Shown here in pieces: positions 30,369-39,874 of a stretch of 64,000 nt of DNA. The DNA is from Polycladidibacter stylochi. Its GTDB lineage: Bacteria; Pseudomonadota; Alphaproteobacteria; Rhizobiales; Stappiaceae. The notes beneath the pieces are model-generated. The model was not told the DNA's origin. It saw nothing but the letters and a program-made list of their open reading frames with translations, and did no database searches. The DNA is taken from NCBI RefSeq assembly GCF_001562055.1, contig NZ_LLWE01000024.1, positions 1 to 64,000 of the forward strand, written 5' to 3'. The translations under genes were made by a program, and so were the position numbers. Positions within the stretch are counted from its first letter, which is position 1, and the number at the start of each line of letters is the position of its first letter.

Positions 30369-31215
30369 TTTTACGTAGCCGCATTATTGATGCGTTAAAT
30401 TCGCCCCCTAAAATAAAGATGACGGCAGTAAGGTACATAAAAACCAAGGCCGTCATCACACCGGCAAGCCCTGCATAAATAGATACATAATTAGCAAAAC
30501 GTGCCAGATACTCACCAAAAGCCGCGCCGGTAACCAGCCATAACCCCAACGTTAACACAACGCCGGGCAGTACTTGAAAAAAGCTGCGCTTGCCGGAAGG
30601 CAGCACAATATGTGCCCCCAAAAGCGCTAGCACCAACAATATTGAAGTCACAGCATAACGAATAAAATTGGCGTGATAGCCAAACATGTCTGCATGCGGG
30701 AAAAAGCGCAGTAGTGTCTGCCAAATAAGTGGCCCAAAGACGATTAATACAGTGAAGACAACCAATACCAGCGACCCGGCAAGTACTGCCACCAAAGACT
30801 GGGCGCGGCAATAATACCAAGGCCGTGCCTCGCGCACCCGATAGGCACGATTGAGCGCCACCCGCATGGCCTCGACCCCGTTGGAAGAAAACCAAAGGGT
30901 TACCACCACACCAAAGGTGAGCAAGTCACCGCGTGGCTGGGTTAAAACCCGCTGAATTTCATCACTCACCGGTTTGGCAACCTGTGCGGGCCAAGCATTA
31001 AAAATAATCGTTGTAACTTCTTGGGCAAAGTCTGTCAGTCCGAAATGACCTGCCAGCGAGGTTACAAATATTAAAAAGGGAAACAGCGCCATTAGCGAGG
31101 ACAGCGCCACATGACTGGCAACCGCAAATCCCTCGTCCTGCGCGAAATGGCCATATACATCTGCCAGTACCTGCAGGCATTGTTTCAAAAACCATTTCAT
31201 ATTGGTTAGGATCAT
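30307..31215 (-). CDS. YihY/virulence factor BrkB family membrane protein
   Basis: 302 aa, six hydrophobic segments. The conserved start block DEGFAVASHVALSSLMALFPFL-type region, the W-FSSNGVEAMRVALNRAY motif and the C-terminal YAGLAGVMTALVFMYL are typical of the family. Once misnamed RNase BN, its real function is unknown; roles in envelope transport are suspected. The start could be the ATG at 31215 or 31200, and neither has an ideal ribosome binding site. The 3' end overlaps the DMT gene by 62 bases antisense. Confidence 0.9.
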   Translation of the reverse strand: MILTNMKWFLKQCLQVLADVYGHFAQDEGFAVASHVALSSLMALFPFLIFVTSLAGHFGLTDFAQEVTTIIFNAWPAQVAKPVSDEIQRVLTQPRGDLLTFGVVVTLWFSSNGVEAMRVALNRAYRVREARPWYYCRAQSLVAVLAGSLVLVVFTVLIVFGPLIWQTLLRFFPHADMFGYHANFIRYAVTSILLVLALLGAHIVLPSGKRSFFQVLPGVVLTLGLWLVTGAAFGEYLARFANYVSIYAGLAGVMTALVFMYLTAVIFILGGEFNASIMRLRKINRWRAQGSDGDALTRLPPL

Positions 31216-31385
31216 TCCACCTAATCTTTCTATCCGCTCAATTCACTGTAAAGAATAATAGAAACCAAAGCTGTAGCGCACCTCAAGAATTGCCGGATTG
31301 CAAACAAATTGCACCAAAGGGGCATTGAACTGTGACATATCTGCGCTAATTTTGCATTGCACAATATCAAGAGAAAGCGCGCTAT

Positions 31386-33062
31386 ATGACACAAGACACT
31401 CTAGCACCAGCAGATAACAAAATAACGCAGACAAACCTCTACCAACAAGCATTGGACACACTAGATATAGTTGTGACAGTGAGTAAAGAAAAGCTGCGAG
31501 AGCGTATTTGTGTTGCAGGCCGGGTAAGTGCGCAGCAACTAGAACACAACCAACAACAGGCCCATGCTCTGGCATGGCTCGCCACCTATGTGAGTGCACT
31601 GCACCAACTCGCCGCTTACCGACAAAACCTGATAGAAAACGGCAATCTTTCCGAATTTGAAGACAATTTGATCCGTCTTGGCTTTGCCGAGTACCTGACA
31701 CAAATCTTTGCCGGTATTCCCATGAGCCAGCTGGAATTTGCCCGCTTGGAAAGCCTTGGTCACAGCCCGAAAGATATAGCGGGCTACAAGCAAGGGGCGA
31801 TTGAACAACTCATTGCGCAGGCCAATGACGCTTCCTTGTATGCTGCAATCGCACAAGAGTTGGAACACCGAACCGATACCCCAACAATCGCCACCTCCGG
31901 TCTTGATGAAACCAGCGAGCAAATACGCGAACAAATGCGCCGCTTTGCAGAGGCAGAAGTGGTGCCCCACGCCCACGAATGGCACTTAAACAACGCTTAT
32001 ATTCCTCTGGACGTTATTGAAGCCATGGCCGAATTGGGCGTTTTCTCCCTTACCATTCCCGAGGAGTACGGCGGTTTGGGTCTTGGCAAAACGGCTATGT
32101 GTGTGGTTTCAGAAGAGCTATCTCGTGCTTACATCGGTGTTGGCTCGCTCGGCACGCGCTCGGAAATCGCCGCCGAACTTATTCTGGCCGGTGGTACAGA
32201 GGCACAAAAACAGCACTGGCTTCCGCGCATTGCCAGTGGTGAAATTCTCCCAACCGCTGTCTTTACCGAACCAAATACCGGCTCTGACCTAGCATCACTA
32301 CGCACAAGAGCACAAAAGCAAGGAGACACCTATAGCGTAAACGGCAACAAAACATGGATCACCCACCCTGTGCGCGCTGACATCATGACTCTGCTGGCAC
32401 GCACCAACCCCGATCAAACCGGATACAAGGGTCTTTCCATGTTTATCGCCGAAAAACCGAGAGGCGATGACGATAACCCGTTCCCAGCGGAAGGCATGAG
32501 CGGCGGTGAAATCGAGGTGCTCGGCTACCGTGGCATGAAGGAATACGAAATCGCCTTTGAAGATTTCAAAGTCCCTAGCAAGAACTTACTGGGTGAGGTA
32601 GAAGGCCAAGGCTTCAAACAATTGATGCAAACCTTTGAAGCCGCTCGTATTCAAACCGCTGCACGTGCTGTTGGCGTTGCTCAATCGGCCTTAGAGTCAG
32701 GGTTGCAATACGCCTTGGAGCGTAACCAGTTTGGCAAAGCCATCTACCAATTCCCGCGCGTTGCCAATAAGCTGGTGTTAATGGCTGTTGAACTGCTTTT
32801 GGCTCGCCAGCTCACTTATTTTGCTGCCAACGAGAAAGACCAGGAGCACCGCTGCGATTTGGAAGCGGGCATGGCCAAACTGTTGGCCGCCAAAGTGGCA
32901 TGGTCTTGTGCAGACAATGCCTTGCAGATACATGGTGGCAACGGCTTCGCTCTTGAGTATCCGGTATCGCGCTTGCTATGCGATGCAAGAATTCTCTCCA
33001 TATTCGAAGGCGCTTCTGAAATTCAGGCGCAAGTTATTGCAAGAAGAATTCTCGAATCATAA
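31386..33062 (+). CDS. mcd: (2S)-Methylsuccinyl-CoA dehydrogenase
   Basis: 558 aa, much longer than an ordinary acyl-CoA dehydrogenase (about 380 aa). The extra N-terminal helical domain of about 170 residues is the hallmark of Mcd. The dehydrogenase part has FTEPNTGSDLASLRT (FAD and substrate), TWITHPVRADIMTLLART, GGEIEVLGYRGMKEYE and the terminal FEGASEIQAQVIARRIL with the catalytic Glu. Mcd oxidises methylsuccinyl-CoA to mesaconyl-CoA in the ethylmalonyl-CoA pathway of acetyl-CoA assimilation. Other pathway genes (ccr, ecm, mch, mcl) are not in the window. A strong terminator follows. Confidence 0.88.
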   Translation: MTQDTLAPADNKITQTNLYQQALDTLDIVVTVSKEKLRERICVAGRVSAQQLEHNQQQAHALAWLATYVSALHQLAAYRQNLIENGNLSEFEDNLIRLGFAEYLTQIFAGIPMSQLEFARLESLGHSPKDIAGYKQGAIEQLIAQANDASLYAAIAQELEHRTDTPTIATSGLDETSEQIREQMRRFAEAEVVPHAHEWHLNNAYIPLDVIEAMAELGVFSLTIPEEYGGLGLGKTAMCVVSEELSRAYIGVGSLGTRSEIAAELILAGGTEAQKQHWLPRIASGEILPTAVFTEPNTGSDLASLRTRAQKQGDTYSVNGNKTWITHPVRADIMTLLARTNPDQTGYKGLSMFIAEKPRGDDDNPFPAEGMSGGEIEVLGYRGMKEYEIAFEDFKVPSKNLLGEVEGQGFKQLMQTFEAARIQTAARAVGVAQSALESGLQYALERNQFGKAIYQFPRVANKLVLMAVELLLARQLTYFAANEKDQEHRCDLEAGMAKLLAAKVAWSCADNALQIHGGNGFALEYPVSRLLCDARILSIFEGASEIQAQVIARRILES

Positions 33063-33068
33063 AAACAG

Positions 33069-33098
33069 GGCCGCCATTTAAGTGGCGGCCATTATATT
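33069..33098 (+). terminator. mcd terminator
   Basis: GGCCGCCA-TTTAAG-TGGCGGCC, an 8-bp perfect stem (33069-33090) followed by ATTATATTT. Confidence 0.8.
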
Positions 33099-33304
33099 TA
33101 CCTATGGTTAATAGTTATTCATCGTGTCTACATAATAGATATATACCTATTATATTTGAAGTAATTAGCGACTATAAGTTGACCATAGTAGTTCAGCTAA
33201 GCTCAAATCTACTTGGGACGATTTTATTTTCTTGCAATTTGCATCACCACACACATAATTAATTAAAATTTTATTAAAATTATATTTATTGGTGTGGTGA
33301 CCAA

Positions 33305-33625
33305 ATGGCGAAAACGAGTTTACTGCTACTATCAGCGACAGCTCTTACACTTTTGTTGGCTGTATCCTCAAGTGCATATGCCTACAAACTCGTGCCATGG
33401 CAAAGGGTCAAAAATGGCCTTGTGCAACTACCAGCTCCTGAAAACACCCTGAAGGAATACAAGATAAAGTCACGCTTACACCCCTTGTCGCCAACCAGTA
33501 GGCTATTGAGCTTTAAAAACAAGCCCAAACAGAAAAAACTACAAAAATGGCCAGCATTAACAAGTAAGCCTGGGCTTATTCCCATGCCGATAAAAACCAG
33601 CAGAGCCTATAAAGTAGAAATCTAA
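33305..33625 (+). CDS. Small secreted basic protein of unknown function
   Basis: 106 aa. Residues 1-26 form a signal peptide (SLLLLSATALTLLLAVSSSAYA, cleavage AYA|YK). The mature part of about 80 residues is rich in Lys, Pro and Leu with no Cys and is strongly basic. No family is recognised. It is preceded by about 200 AT-rich bases and stands alone. The clear signal peptide is the main reason to accept the gene; the ribosome binding site is weak. Confidence 0.55.
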   Translation: MAKTSLLLLSATALTLLLAVSSSAYAYKLVPWQRVKNGLVQLPAPENTLKEYKIKSRLHPLSPTSRLLSFKNKPKQKKLQKWPALTSKPGLIPMPIKTSRAYKVEI

Positions 33626-33733
33626 ATCATAACAACGTTCTGACGCAGTTATAAATGCCACTGGCTACCAGCTCTGTCACTGAGCCCAACAACGTGCCCC
33701 ATCGACCAAGGTAACAAGATACAAAACACATCT

Positions 33734-34270
33734 TTAAGCAGCTAAAGGATAGGCTTCCTCAACCAGATATGGGCCGCCACCAACCGAACTACGCGATGAG
33801 AACAGCACAAACCGCTCGACTGTGAACTGTTGTGCACTATAACCCGAGCGCATACTAAGCCAGCTGGCAACCTCGTGATCACTGGTTCCCTTTAAACGCG
33901 CAAGCGTTATGTGTGGTGTGTAGCGACGGGTTTGCGCAGCAAAACCAAGTCGCCGTAAAATACGCTCTTGCTCTGCCTGCATTTCAAATAATGCAGGACA
34001 AGGCTTCACACCGGCCCACAAACTATGGGGCTTACCACTACCAAACGAACCAAGTTCCTGAATGGTTAGGCTCACCGGCTCACGACGCACGCGCCCAAGT
34101 TCGAAGGCGACTTCATCGGCAATCCGATCGTCAACCTCGCCCATATAGCGCAATGTGATGTGATAGTTTTCAGGGTCAATCCACCGTGCCCCTCTTAAGC
34201 CGCCACGCAATAAAGAAAGCTGCGTGGCTATGGTTGAAGGGATTTCAAGGCCTGTAAACAGTCTCGGCAT
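33734..34270 (-). CDS. thpR: RNA 2',3'-cyclic phosphodiesterase ThpR (2'-5' RNA ligase family)
   Basis: 178 aa. Two HxTx motifs form the 2H phosphodiesterase site: HITL at residues 37-40 and HITL at 120-123. The opening PRLFTGLEIP and WIDPENYHITLRYMGEV are typical of ThpR. Such enzymes open 2',3'-cyclic phosphate RNA ends and can join tRNA halves in vitro. Cytoplasmic. It lies upstream of, but is not clearly co-transcribed with, a minus-strand neighbour. Confidence 0.93.
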   Translation of the reverse strand: MPRLFTGLEIPSTIATQLSLLRGGLRGARWIDPENYHITLRYMGEVDDRIADEVAFELGRVRREPVSLTIQELGSFGSGKPHSLWAGVKPCPALFEMQAEQERILRRLGFAAQTRRYTPHITLARLKGTSDHEVASWLSMRSGYSAQQFTVERFVLFSSRSSVGGGPYLVEEAYPLAA

Positions 34271-34379
34271 AACGTTTCCCTCCGTTCTTGCATTTATATG
34301 AGGCCATTTTTATTGCCAACACACAACCAAAAAATGACAATCCATTAAATCATAGTGTAGAGAGAAGGGCGTACTCCAT

Positions 34380-34403
34380 AAAAAAGGGGAGCCAAAGCTC
34401 CCC
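34380..34403 (-). terminator. Terminator of the aldo-keto reductase gene
   Basis: On the minus strand GGGGAGC-TTTG-GCTCCCC is followed by TTTTTT, 28 bases after the stop codon. Confidence 0.9.
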
Positions 34404-34431
34404 AAAAACATTTCAATAACAATCCATTATC

Positions 34432-35484
34432 TTAGGGACACGGGTTTGTGTACTGAAGGTGGATATCGTTAATGCGTCCTTCAATTTCTGGGGTAATTTT
34501 GAGGCTTGTCGCCCCCATATCGGTTTTCAATTGCTCAAGGGTTGTTGCACCCAGAATAACCGATGTCATGAACGAGCGGCTTTCTGCAAAAGCCAAAGAC
34601 AGAACAGAGGGGTCGACGCCCAATTCCAGCGCCAAATCAAGATAAGCATTAATCGCCGCTTCCGCATGTGGTGTCTCATAGCGCTGCATGCGCTCGAACA
34701 ACACTTTACGCGATCCGGCAGGACGGGCACCATTGCGATACTTGCCCGTCAAGAACCCTTGGGCCAAAGCAGAGTAGGCAAGTAGGCCAACGTCTTCGCG
34801 CAGTGCAACCTCTGAAAGCCCCCCTTCGAACACGCGATTGATGAGAGAATACGCGTTCTGGATCGATGCCACCCGCGGCAGGCCCTTGAACTCAGCCAAC
34901 TTGGCAAATGTCATCGTGCCCCACGGGCTCTCGTTAGAAAGACCCACATGACGGATTTTCCCTTGCTGCACCAACTCTTGCATCACACCCAAGGTTTCTT
35001 CGATAGATGCTTCGTTCTCATAGGGCTTGGGGTCATTCCATATCACCGGCACAGAACCAAACAGCGGTACATTCCGCTCAGGCCAATGGATTTGATAGAG
35101 ATCGATATAATCAGTTTGCAAACGCCGTAAAGAGTTCTCGACCGCTTCAAAAATCTGCGCTCTTGTCAGTGCCGTTGTCGAGCCATCCTCACGAAACCAG
35201 GAAAGCTGCGAACGTCCAACAACCTTGGTTGCCAGCACCACTTTATCGCGATTTCCCTTCCCCTGCATCCATGTGCCAATTATTTCTTCTGTGCGCCCCT
35301 GAGTTTCAGGCTTTGGCGGAATAGAATAAAGCTCAGCCGTATCAACAAGATTAATCCCGTTCTCGAAAGCGTAATCAAGTTGTGCATGGCCTTCGGCCTC
35401 GGTATTTTGTTCACCAAAAGTCATGGTACCAAGTGAGAGGCTACTCACCTTGATATCGGTGCGTCCCAACTGACGATAATCCAT
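34432..35484 (-). CDS. NADPH-dependent aldo-keto reductase, Tas-like
   Basis: 350 aa from the ATG at 35484; a TTG nine bases upstream is a poorer start. AKR TIM barrel with tetrad D48, Y53, K87 and H133 (LVDTAELYS, LATKVVG, YQIHWPERN). The pattern PKPETQGRTEEIIG is typical of the Tas/YajO-like group. It reduces aldehydes or ketones in the cytoplasm; the physiological substrate is unknown. Confidence 0.92.
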   Translation of the reverse strand: MDYRQLGRTDIKVSSLSLGTMTFGEQNTEAEGHAQLDYAFENGINLVDTAELYSIPPKPETQGRTEEIIGTWMQGKGNRDKVVLATKVVGRSQLSWFREDGSTTALTRAQIFEAVENSLRRLQTDYIDLYQIHWPERNVPLFGSVPVIWNDPKPYENEASIEETLGVMQELVQQGKIRHVGLSNESPWGTMTFAKLAEFKGLPRVASIQNAYSLINRVFEGGLSEVALREDVGLLAYSALAQGFLTGKYRNGARPAGSRKVLFERMQRYETPHAEAAINAYLDLALELGVDPSVLSLAFAESRSFMTSVILGATTLEQLKTDMGATSLKITPEIEGRINDIHLQYTNPCP

Positions 35485-35562
35485 CGGTTCCAACTATCCT
35501 GAAATTGAATGCTTCCAGCACAATGCCGGCAGGCAAGTTATGGGCAAAGCTATAAACTGGTA

Positions 35563-36210
35563 CTAATGCCCATCAGTTTCAACAGCAATTATCATTTCTT
35601 CAACAAAGGGCAGGATTTTCTTAACAATAACAGCAACCCCATCTGCCGTAGGGTGAATGCCATCTGCCATAGTATAGCGCGGATCTGTCGCCACACCCTC
35701 TAAGAAGAATGGATAATAGTACGTTTGGTACTTAACTGCTAACTCACTATAAATACTATCAAATTTCTTTGTGTAATCCTCACCCATATTGCGCGGAGCC
35801 ATCATACCGGCCAACAAAACTTTTATGCCGCGCCTTTGTAATTCAACTATCATTTTCTCAAGATTGTCTCTTGTGGTCTCTGTAGGGAAACCACGTAGGG
35901 TATCATTACCGCCAAATTCAAGAATAACAGCCTGTGTATCCTCAGGGACCGACCAGTTCAATCGTGCCAACCCCGCACCCGTTGTATCACCGGAAACGCC
36001 AGCATTAGCAATCGAAACATCATAGCCTGAAGCTTTAAGTGCATTTTCAAGTTGAACGGGAAACGCCTTATCTGCCGACAGCAAATATCCAGCGGTTAAA
36101 CTATCGCCAAAAGCAACTATTCTCACCTTTTTCCCCTGTGCAACGGCATAAGAGCTAAAACCAATAAAAAGCAATACAACAAACGCAAAGAGACTTGAGC
36201 TTTTTCGCAT
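35563..36210 (-). CDS. tesA: Periplasmic SGNH esterase TesA-like (arylesterase)
   Basis: 215 aa with a signal peptide (1-24, cleavage AVA|QG) and AAAGGAG upstream of the start. The SGNH blocks are all visible: AFGDSLTAGY (S37), AGVSGDTTG, FGGNDTLRG and DGIHPTADG with Asp and His. It is a thioesterase/arylesterase of the periplasm. It is divergent from the YbbA/YbbP-type ABC genes, the same arrangement as in E. coli and rhizobia. Confidence 0.93.
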   Translation of the reverse strand: MRKSSSLFAFVVLLFIGFSSYAVAQGKKVRIVAFGDSLTAGYLLSADKAFPVQLENALKASGYDVSIANAGVSGDTTGAGLARLNWSVPEDTQAVILEFGGNDTLRGFPTETTRDNLEKMIVELQRRGIKVLLAGMMAPRNMGEDYTKKFDSIYSELAVKYQTYYYPFFLEGVATDPRYTMADGIHPTADGVAVIVKKILPFVEEMIIAVETDGH

Positions 36211-36382
36211 ATTTTACTCCTTTGGAAGGCGATAGGAACAATTTAAAAATCCCGCCCCCACTGGACGCCAAGATAGTATACCCCCATATGTGCGCTTATA
36301 GATACTTTGTAAATGCTGGCCAAAGCTAAAAAGCAACGCATAAAATCAACTGTCTTTATTGAACAAATAGAAAGCTTCAAGA

Positions 36383-37090
36383 ATGTCACAACAACTCGCC
36401 ATAGCACTGGACCAGATAGAGCTCAGCCTTGGAGAAGGTGCCGGGCGTGTGCACATACTCAAGGGCATTGATCTCACTATTCGGGCGGGCGAATCTGTTG
36501 GGCTTGTTGGGCCCTCTGGCTCTGGAAAATCTACTTTATTGATGGTTATGGCCGGGCTGGAGAGGCCCGATAGCGGCCATGTGAATGTTGCAAAGCATAC
36601 TTTACAAGAGATGAACGAAGACCAACTGGCCAAATTTCGCGGTAAACATGTGGGCATAATATTTCAGTCTTTTCACCTTATCCCCAATATGACGGCGCTT
36701 GAAAACACAGCAATTCCACTTGAATTAATGGGAAATAAAAATGCCCGCCAACTGGCAGAGCAAGAGCTAACCTCAGTTGGCCTGTCTCACCGCTTACACC
36801 ACTATCCTGCCCAGCTTTCTGGCGGCGAACAACAACGCGTGGCTATAGCCCGAGCCTTGGCTCCCAACCCCGAGATTTTAATTGCCGATGAGCCCACAGG
36901 AAACCTAGATGAAACCACCGGTAAGCAAATCATTGAGTTGATGTTCAACGCACAAGAAAAGCGCGATACAACTTTGGTTCTTGTCACCCACGACCCTTCT
37001 TTAGCCCAGCGCTGCGATCGCACAATAACGGTTCGTGAGGGCAATATATTTGAAAAACCGGCACAACAAAAAGCGGCGGGTGCTCTATGA
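36383..37090 (+). CDS. ABC transporter ATP-binding protein, YbbA/LolD type
   Basis: 235 aa. Walker A GPSGSGKST at residues 43-51, signature LSGGEQQRVAIARAL, Walker B ILIADEPTGNLD and the switch His in VTHDPSLA. It is a MacB/LolD-class ATPase driving an FtsX-type permease. Its stop overlaps the permease start (ATGA), so they are coupled. Being next to tesA, it matches the ybbA-ybbP system, whose substrate is unsettled. Confidence 0.95.
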   Translation: MSQQLAIALDQIELSLGEGAGRVHILKGIDLTIRAGESVGLVGPSGSGKSTLLMVMAGLERPDSGHVNVAKHTLQEMNEDQLAKFRGKHVGIIFQSFHLIPNMTALENTAIPLELMGNKNARQLAEQELTSVGLSHRLHHYPAQLSGGEQQRVAIARALAPNPEILIADEPTGNLDETTGKQIIELMFNAQEKRDTTLVLVTHDPSLAQRCDRTITVREGNIFEKPAQQKAAGAL

Positions 37091-39663
37091 GTAAACAGTC
37101 AAGAGCAACACATAATTCCATGAGTTTTACCCTTGCCTTACACTTGGCACTGCGCGAACTACGCGTGGGCCTAAAAGGCTTTTATATTTTTATTGCCTGT
37201 ATCGCACTTGGTGTTGCGGCAATATCGGGTGTGGCTTCTGTCTCAAAAACTTTAACCCAGTCAATTACCACCCAAGCACGCCAAATACTCGGCGGTGATA
37301 TTGCTATTTCCCAAATTCACCGCCCGGTATCACTCGAACAAAAAGCTGCGTTCGCAAAGCTCGGCCAGCTGTCCAGCATCACCACTTTGCGGGCAATGGC
37401 GCGCTCAACTCACGATCAACAACAAACGCTTGTCGAAATCAAAGCCATTGACCATGCTTATCCCCTTAACGGTAGTTTGAAATTAAAAACAAATACGAAC
37501 AAGGCCCAAACGCTAAATCAAACAGCGGCTTCTATTTTTCCGGCGTTTGCCGACCCAGAACTCCTCGCCAGACTGAATATATCCATTGGCGATCAAATAG
37601 AGGTAGGCCGCACTAAACTGGAAATTGTTGACGAGATCACCCAGGAGCCAGACAAGCTCGGCAGTGGCATGACTTTGGGTCCGCGTTTGATGATCGGCCA
37701 GCAGGCATTAGCAGCCACTGGCCTGATACAACCTGGCAGTCTTGCCACGTATCAATACCGTATTAAACTGGAGCCGGAACCGGATAGCGAACAACTCAAG
37801 CAAACCATCAACCATTTGGAAACCCAGTACCCCGATGCAGGTTGGCGTATTCGCAGCCGTATGCAAGCAGCCCCTTCCCTGCAAGCCAATATTTCCCGCT
37901 TCGCGCAATTTCTCAGTTTGGTTGGCATAACCTCGCTTATTGTTGGTGGTGTTGGTGTTGCCAATGCGGTTCGCAGTTATTTGGCAACACGGCGCAGTAC
38001 TATAGCCACATTCAAATGCCTTGGCGCATCAGGTGCGTTGGTTTTTCAAATCTATCTCATCCAAGTCATGATTTTGGCGACCCTTGGCGTGGTACTAGGC
38101 ACCCTTATTGGCGCATTAGCCCCTTTGGTGATAACCGAACTATTGCAATCTCGCCTGCCCATCACCCTTAGCTATGCCATCTACCCCGGCGAGCTTCTTT
38201 CGGGTATCGCCTATGGTTACTTAACAGCACTTGCTTTTGCTCTACTGCCACTAGGTCGTGCGCATGATGTCTCACCTTCACTGCTCTTTCGCGAAGATAC
38301 CTCAAGCAAGAAAAAACAGCCTAAACTACGATATTACATTGCAACGGCGGGTACTTTGGCGTTGCTGCTAGCATTTGCCATAGCACTCTCCTACGATCAA
38401 CGGGTAACCATTTTCTTCATTCTTGCGTGTGCGGCAACATTCATACTTTTGCTATTAATCGCCAAGCTAATTATGGCATTAGCCCGCCGCATGCCGCACA
38501 TTGCCTCCTGCGAATGGCGTCTGGCCATCACCAATATGCACCGTCCCGGCGCATTAACCCCTTCAGTTGTTATGTCACTTGGACTTGGCCTCACACTGCT
38601 GGTAGCTTTGGCACTAACAGACAGCAACTTAAGAGCAACGCTAACACGTACTGCAAACGAGCAGGCACCAAGCTTCTTTTTACTCGATATACAACACAAT
38701 GAAATCGATAACTTAAGCCGTTTCATACAAACAAAGGCACCCCAGGCCCAGCTGGAAACTGTCCCCATGTTGCGTGGTCGCATACTCTCGCTTGCTGGCA
38801 TTCCGGCAAGCCAAATTACGCCGCCACCAGAAGCAGCATGGGTACTGCGTTCTGATCGGGGAATAACCTATTCCAGCCAATTACCAGAAAACTCAAAGCT
38901 GATTAGTGGCAGTTGGTGGCCAGATAATTACACAGGCAAACCACTGGTTTCGTTTGACTTTGAACTTGGTCAGGCACTTGGTTTAAAAATTGGCGATAGC
39001 ATCTCTGTAAATGTATTAGGGCGCACCATAACAGCCAATATTGCCAACTTCAGGCAAGTTGAATGGGAAAGTCTGGGTATTAACTTCGTCATGGTTTTCT
39101 CGCCAAATACGTTTGCAGGCGCACCGCATACCATGCTCACCACAATTAAGTGGCCCAACAAGGCCACGACACAAGACGAGCTCGCCCTTCTGAGTGCACT
39201 GACAACAAAATACCCAACGATAACAGCTATAAGAGTGAAAGATGCGATCACGCAGGTAAATAGCTTAATTGCCCAATTGGCATGGGCCATCCGCGGTGCC
39301 TCGGCCATTACGCTACTTGCAAGCGTGCTGGTATTGGCCGGTGCCTTGGCCGCTGGCCACCAAAGCCGGATTCACGATGCCGTGCTTTTAAAAACATTGG
39401 GCGCAACACGTGGCCGCATCATGAAAGCTTATATTATTGAATACGCACTGCTAGGCACAACTACCGCCATTTTTGCCATCATCGCCGGGTGTATATCTGC
39501 CTACTACGTGATCGCAGAGATTATGGGGGGCAGCTTTAGTTTTTACCCCTTAACCGCTGTATCCGCCATTCTTATTGCCATTGGGCTGACAATTGGCTTT
39601 GGTCTGCTCGGAACATGGCGAATCCTTGGTGAACGGCCGGGTGCGGTTTTGCGTGAGTTGTAA
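37087..39663 (+). CDS. ABC transporter permease with FtsX domains, YbbP type
   Basis: 858 aa. One N-terminal transmembrane helix is followed by a large periplasmic domain. A first FtsX block follows (about 265-400, ITSLIVGGVGVANAVRSYL and CLGASGALVFQIYLI), then two helices, a second periplasmic domain and a second FtsX block at the C-terminus (about 735-858, KTLGATRGRIMKAYIIEYALLG). This is the duplicated layout of YbbP. It probably moves a lipid or lipid-linked molecule, or does mechanical work, rather than importing solutes. The family role is unsettled. Confidence 0.93.
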   Translation: MSKQSRATHNSMSFTLALHLALRELRVGLKGFYIFIACIALGVAAISGVASVSKTLTQSITTQARQILGGDIAISQIHRPVSLEQKAAFAKLGQLSSITTLRAMARSTHDQQQTLVEIKAIDHAYPLNGSLKLKTNTNKAQTLNQTAASIFPAFADPELLARLNISIGDQIEVGRTKLEIVDEITQEPDKLGSGMTLGPRLMIGQQALAATGLIQPGSLATYQYRIKLEPEPDSEQLKQTINHLETQYPDAGWRIRSRMQAAPSLQANISRFAQFLSLVGITSLIVGGVGVANAVRSYLATRRSTIATFKCLGASGALVFQIYLIQVMILATLGVVLGTLIGALAPLVITELLQSRLPITLSYAIYPGELLSGIAYGYLTALAFALLPLGRAHDVSPSLLFREDTSSKKKQPKLRYYIATAGTLALLLAFAIALSYDQRVTIFFILACAATFILLLLIAKLIMALARRMPHIASCEWRLAITNMHRPGALTPSVVMSLGLGLTLLVALALTDSNLRATLTRTANEQAPSFFLLDIQHNEIDNLSRFIQTKAPQAQLETVPMLRGRILSLAGIPASQITPPPEAAWVLRSDRGITYSSQLPENSKLISGSWWPDNYTGKPLVSFDFELGQALGLKIGDSISVNVLGRTITANIANFRQVEWESLGINFVMVFSPNTFAGAPHTMLTTIKWPNKATTQDELALLSALTTKYPTITAIRVKDAITQVNSLIAQLAWAIRGASAITLLASVLVLAGALAAGHQSRIHDAVLLKTLGATRGRIMKAYIIEYALLGTTTAIFAIIAGCISAYYVIAEIMGGSFSFYPLTAVSAILIAIGLTIGFGLLGTWRILGERPGAVLREL

Positions 39664-39874
39664 TGAAGGTGTAATGGCCTTATGCTATTACCTATGAATA
39701 ATTACTTAAGGCAGGTTTAACACTTGCTATAATAGATTGATCGACGAAAACTCGGCCCCTTTGTACGTCTATTTGCGTAGGGGTCTTGTTTCCCGTCATC
39801 ATTCAGACCATATTCTATGATGAATTGTTTTTTACGTCGCCATAATGGCAAACACAACAGTAAGAGGAATTGAC

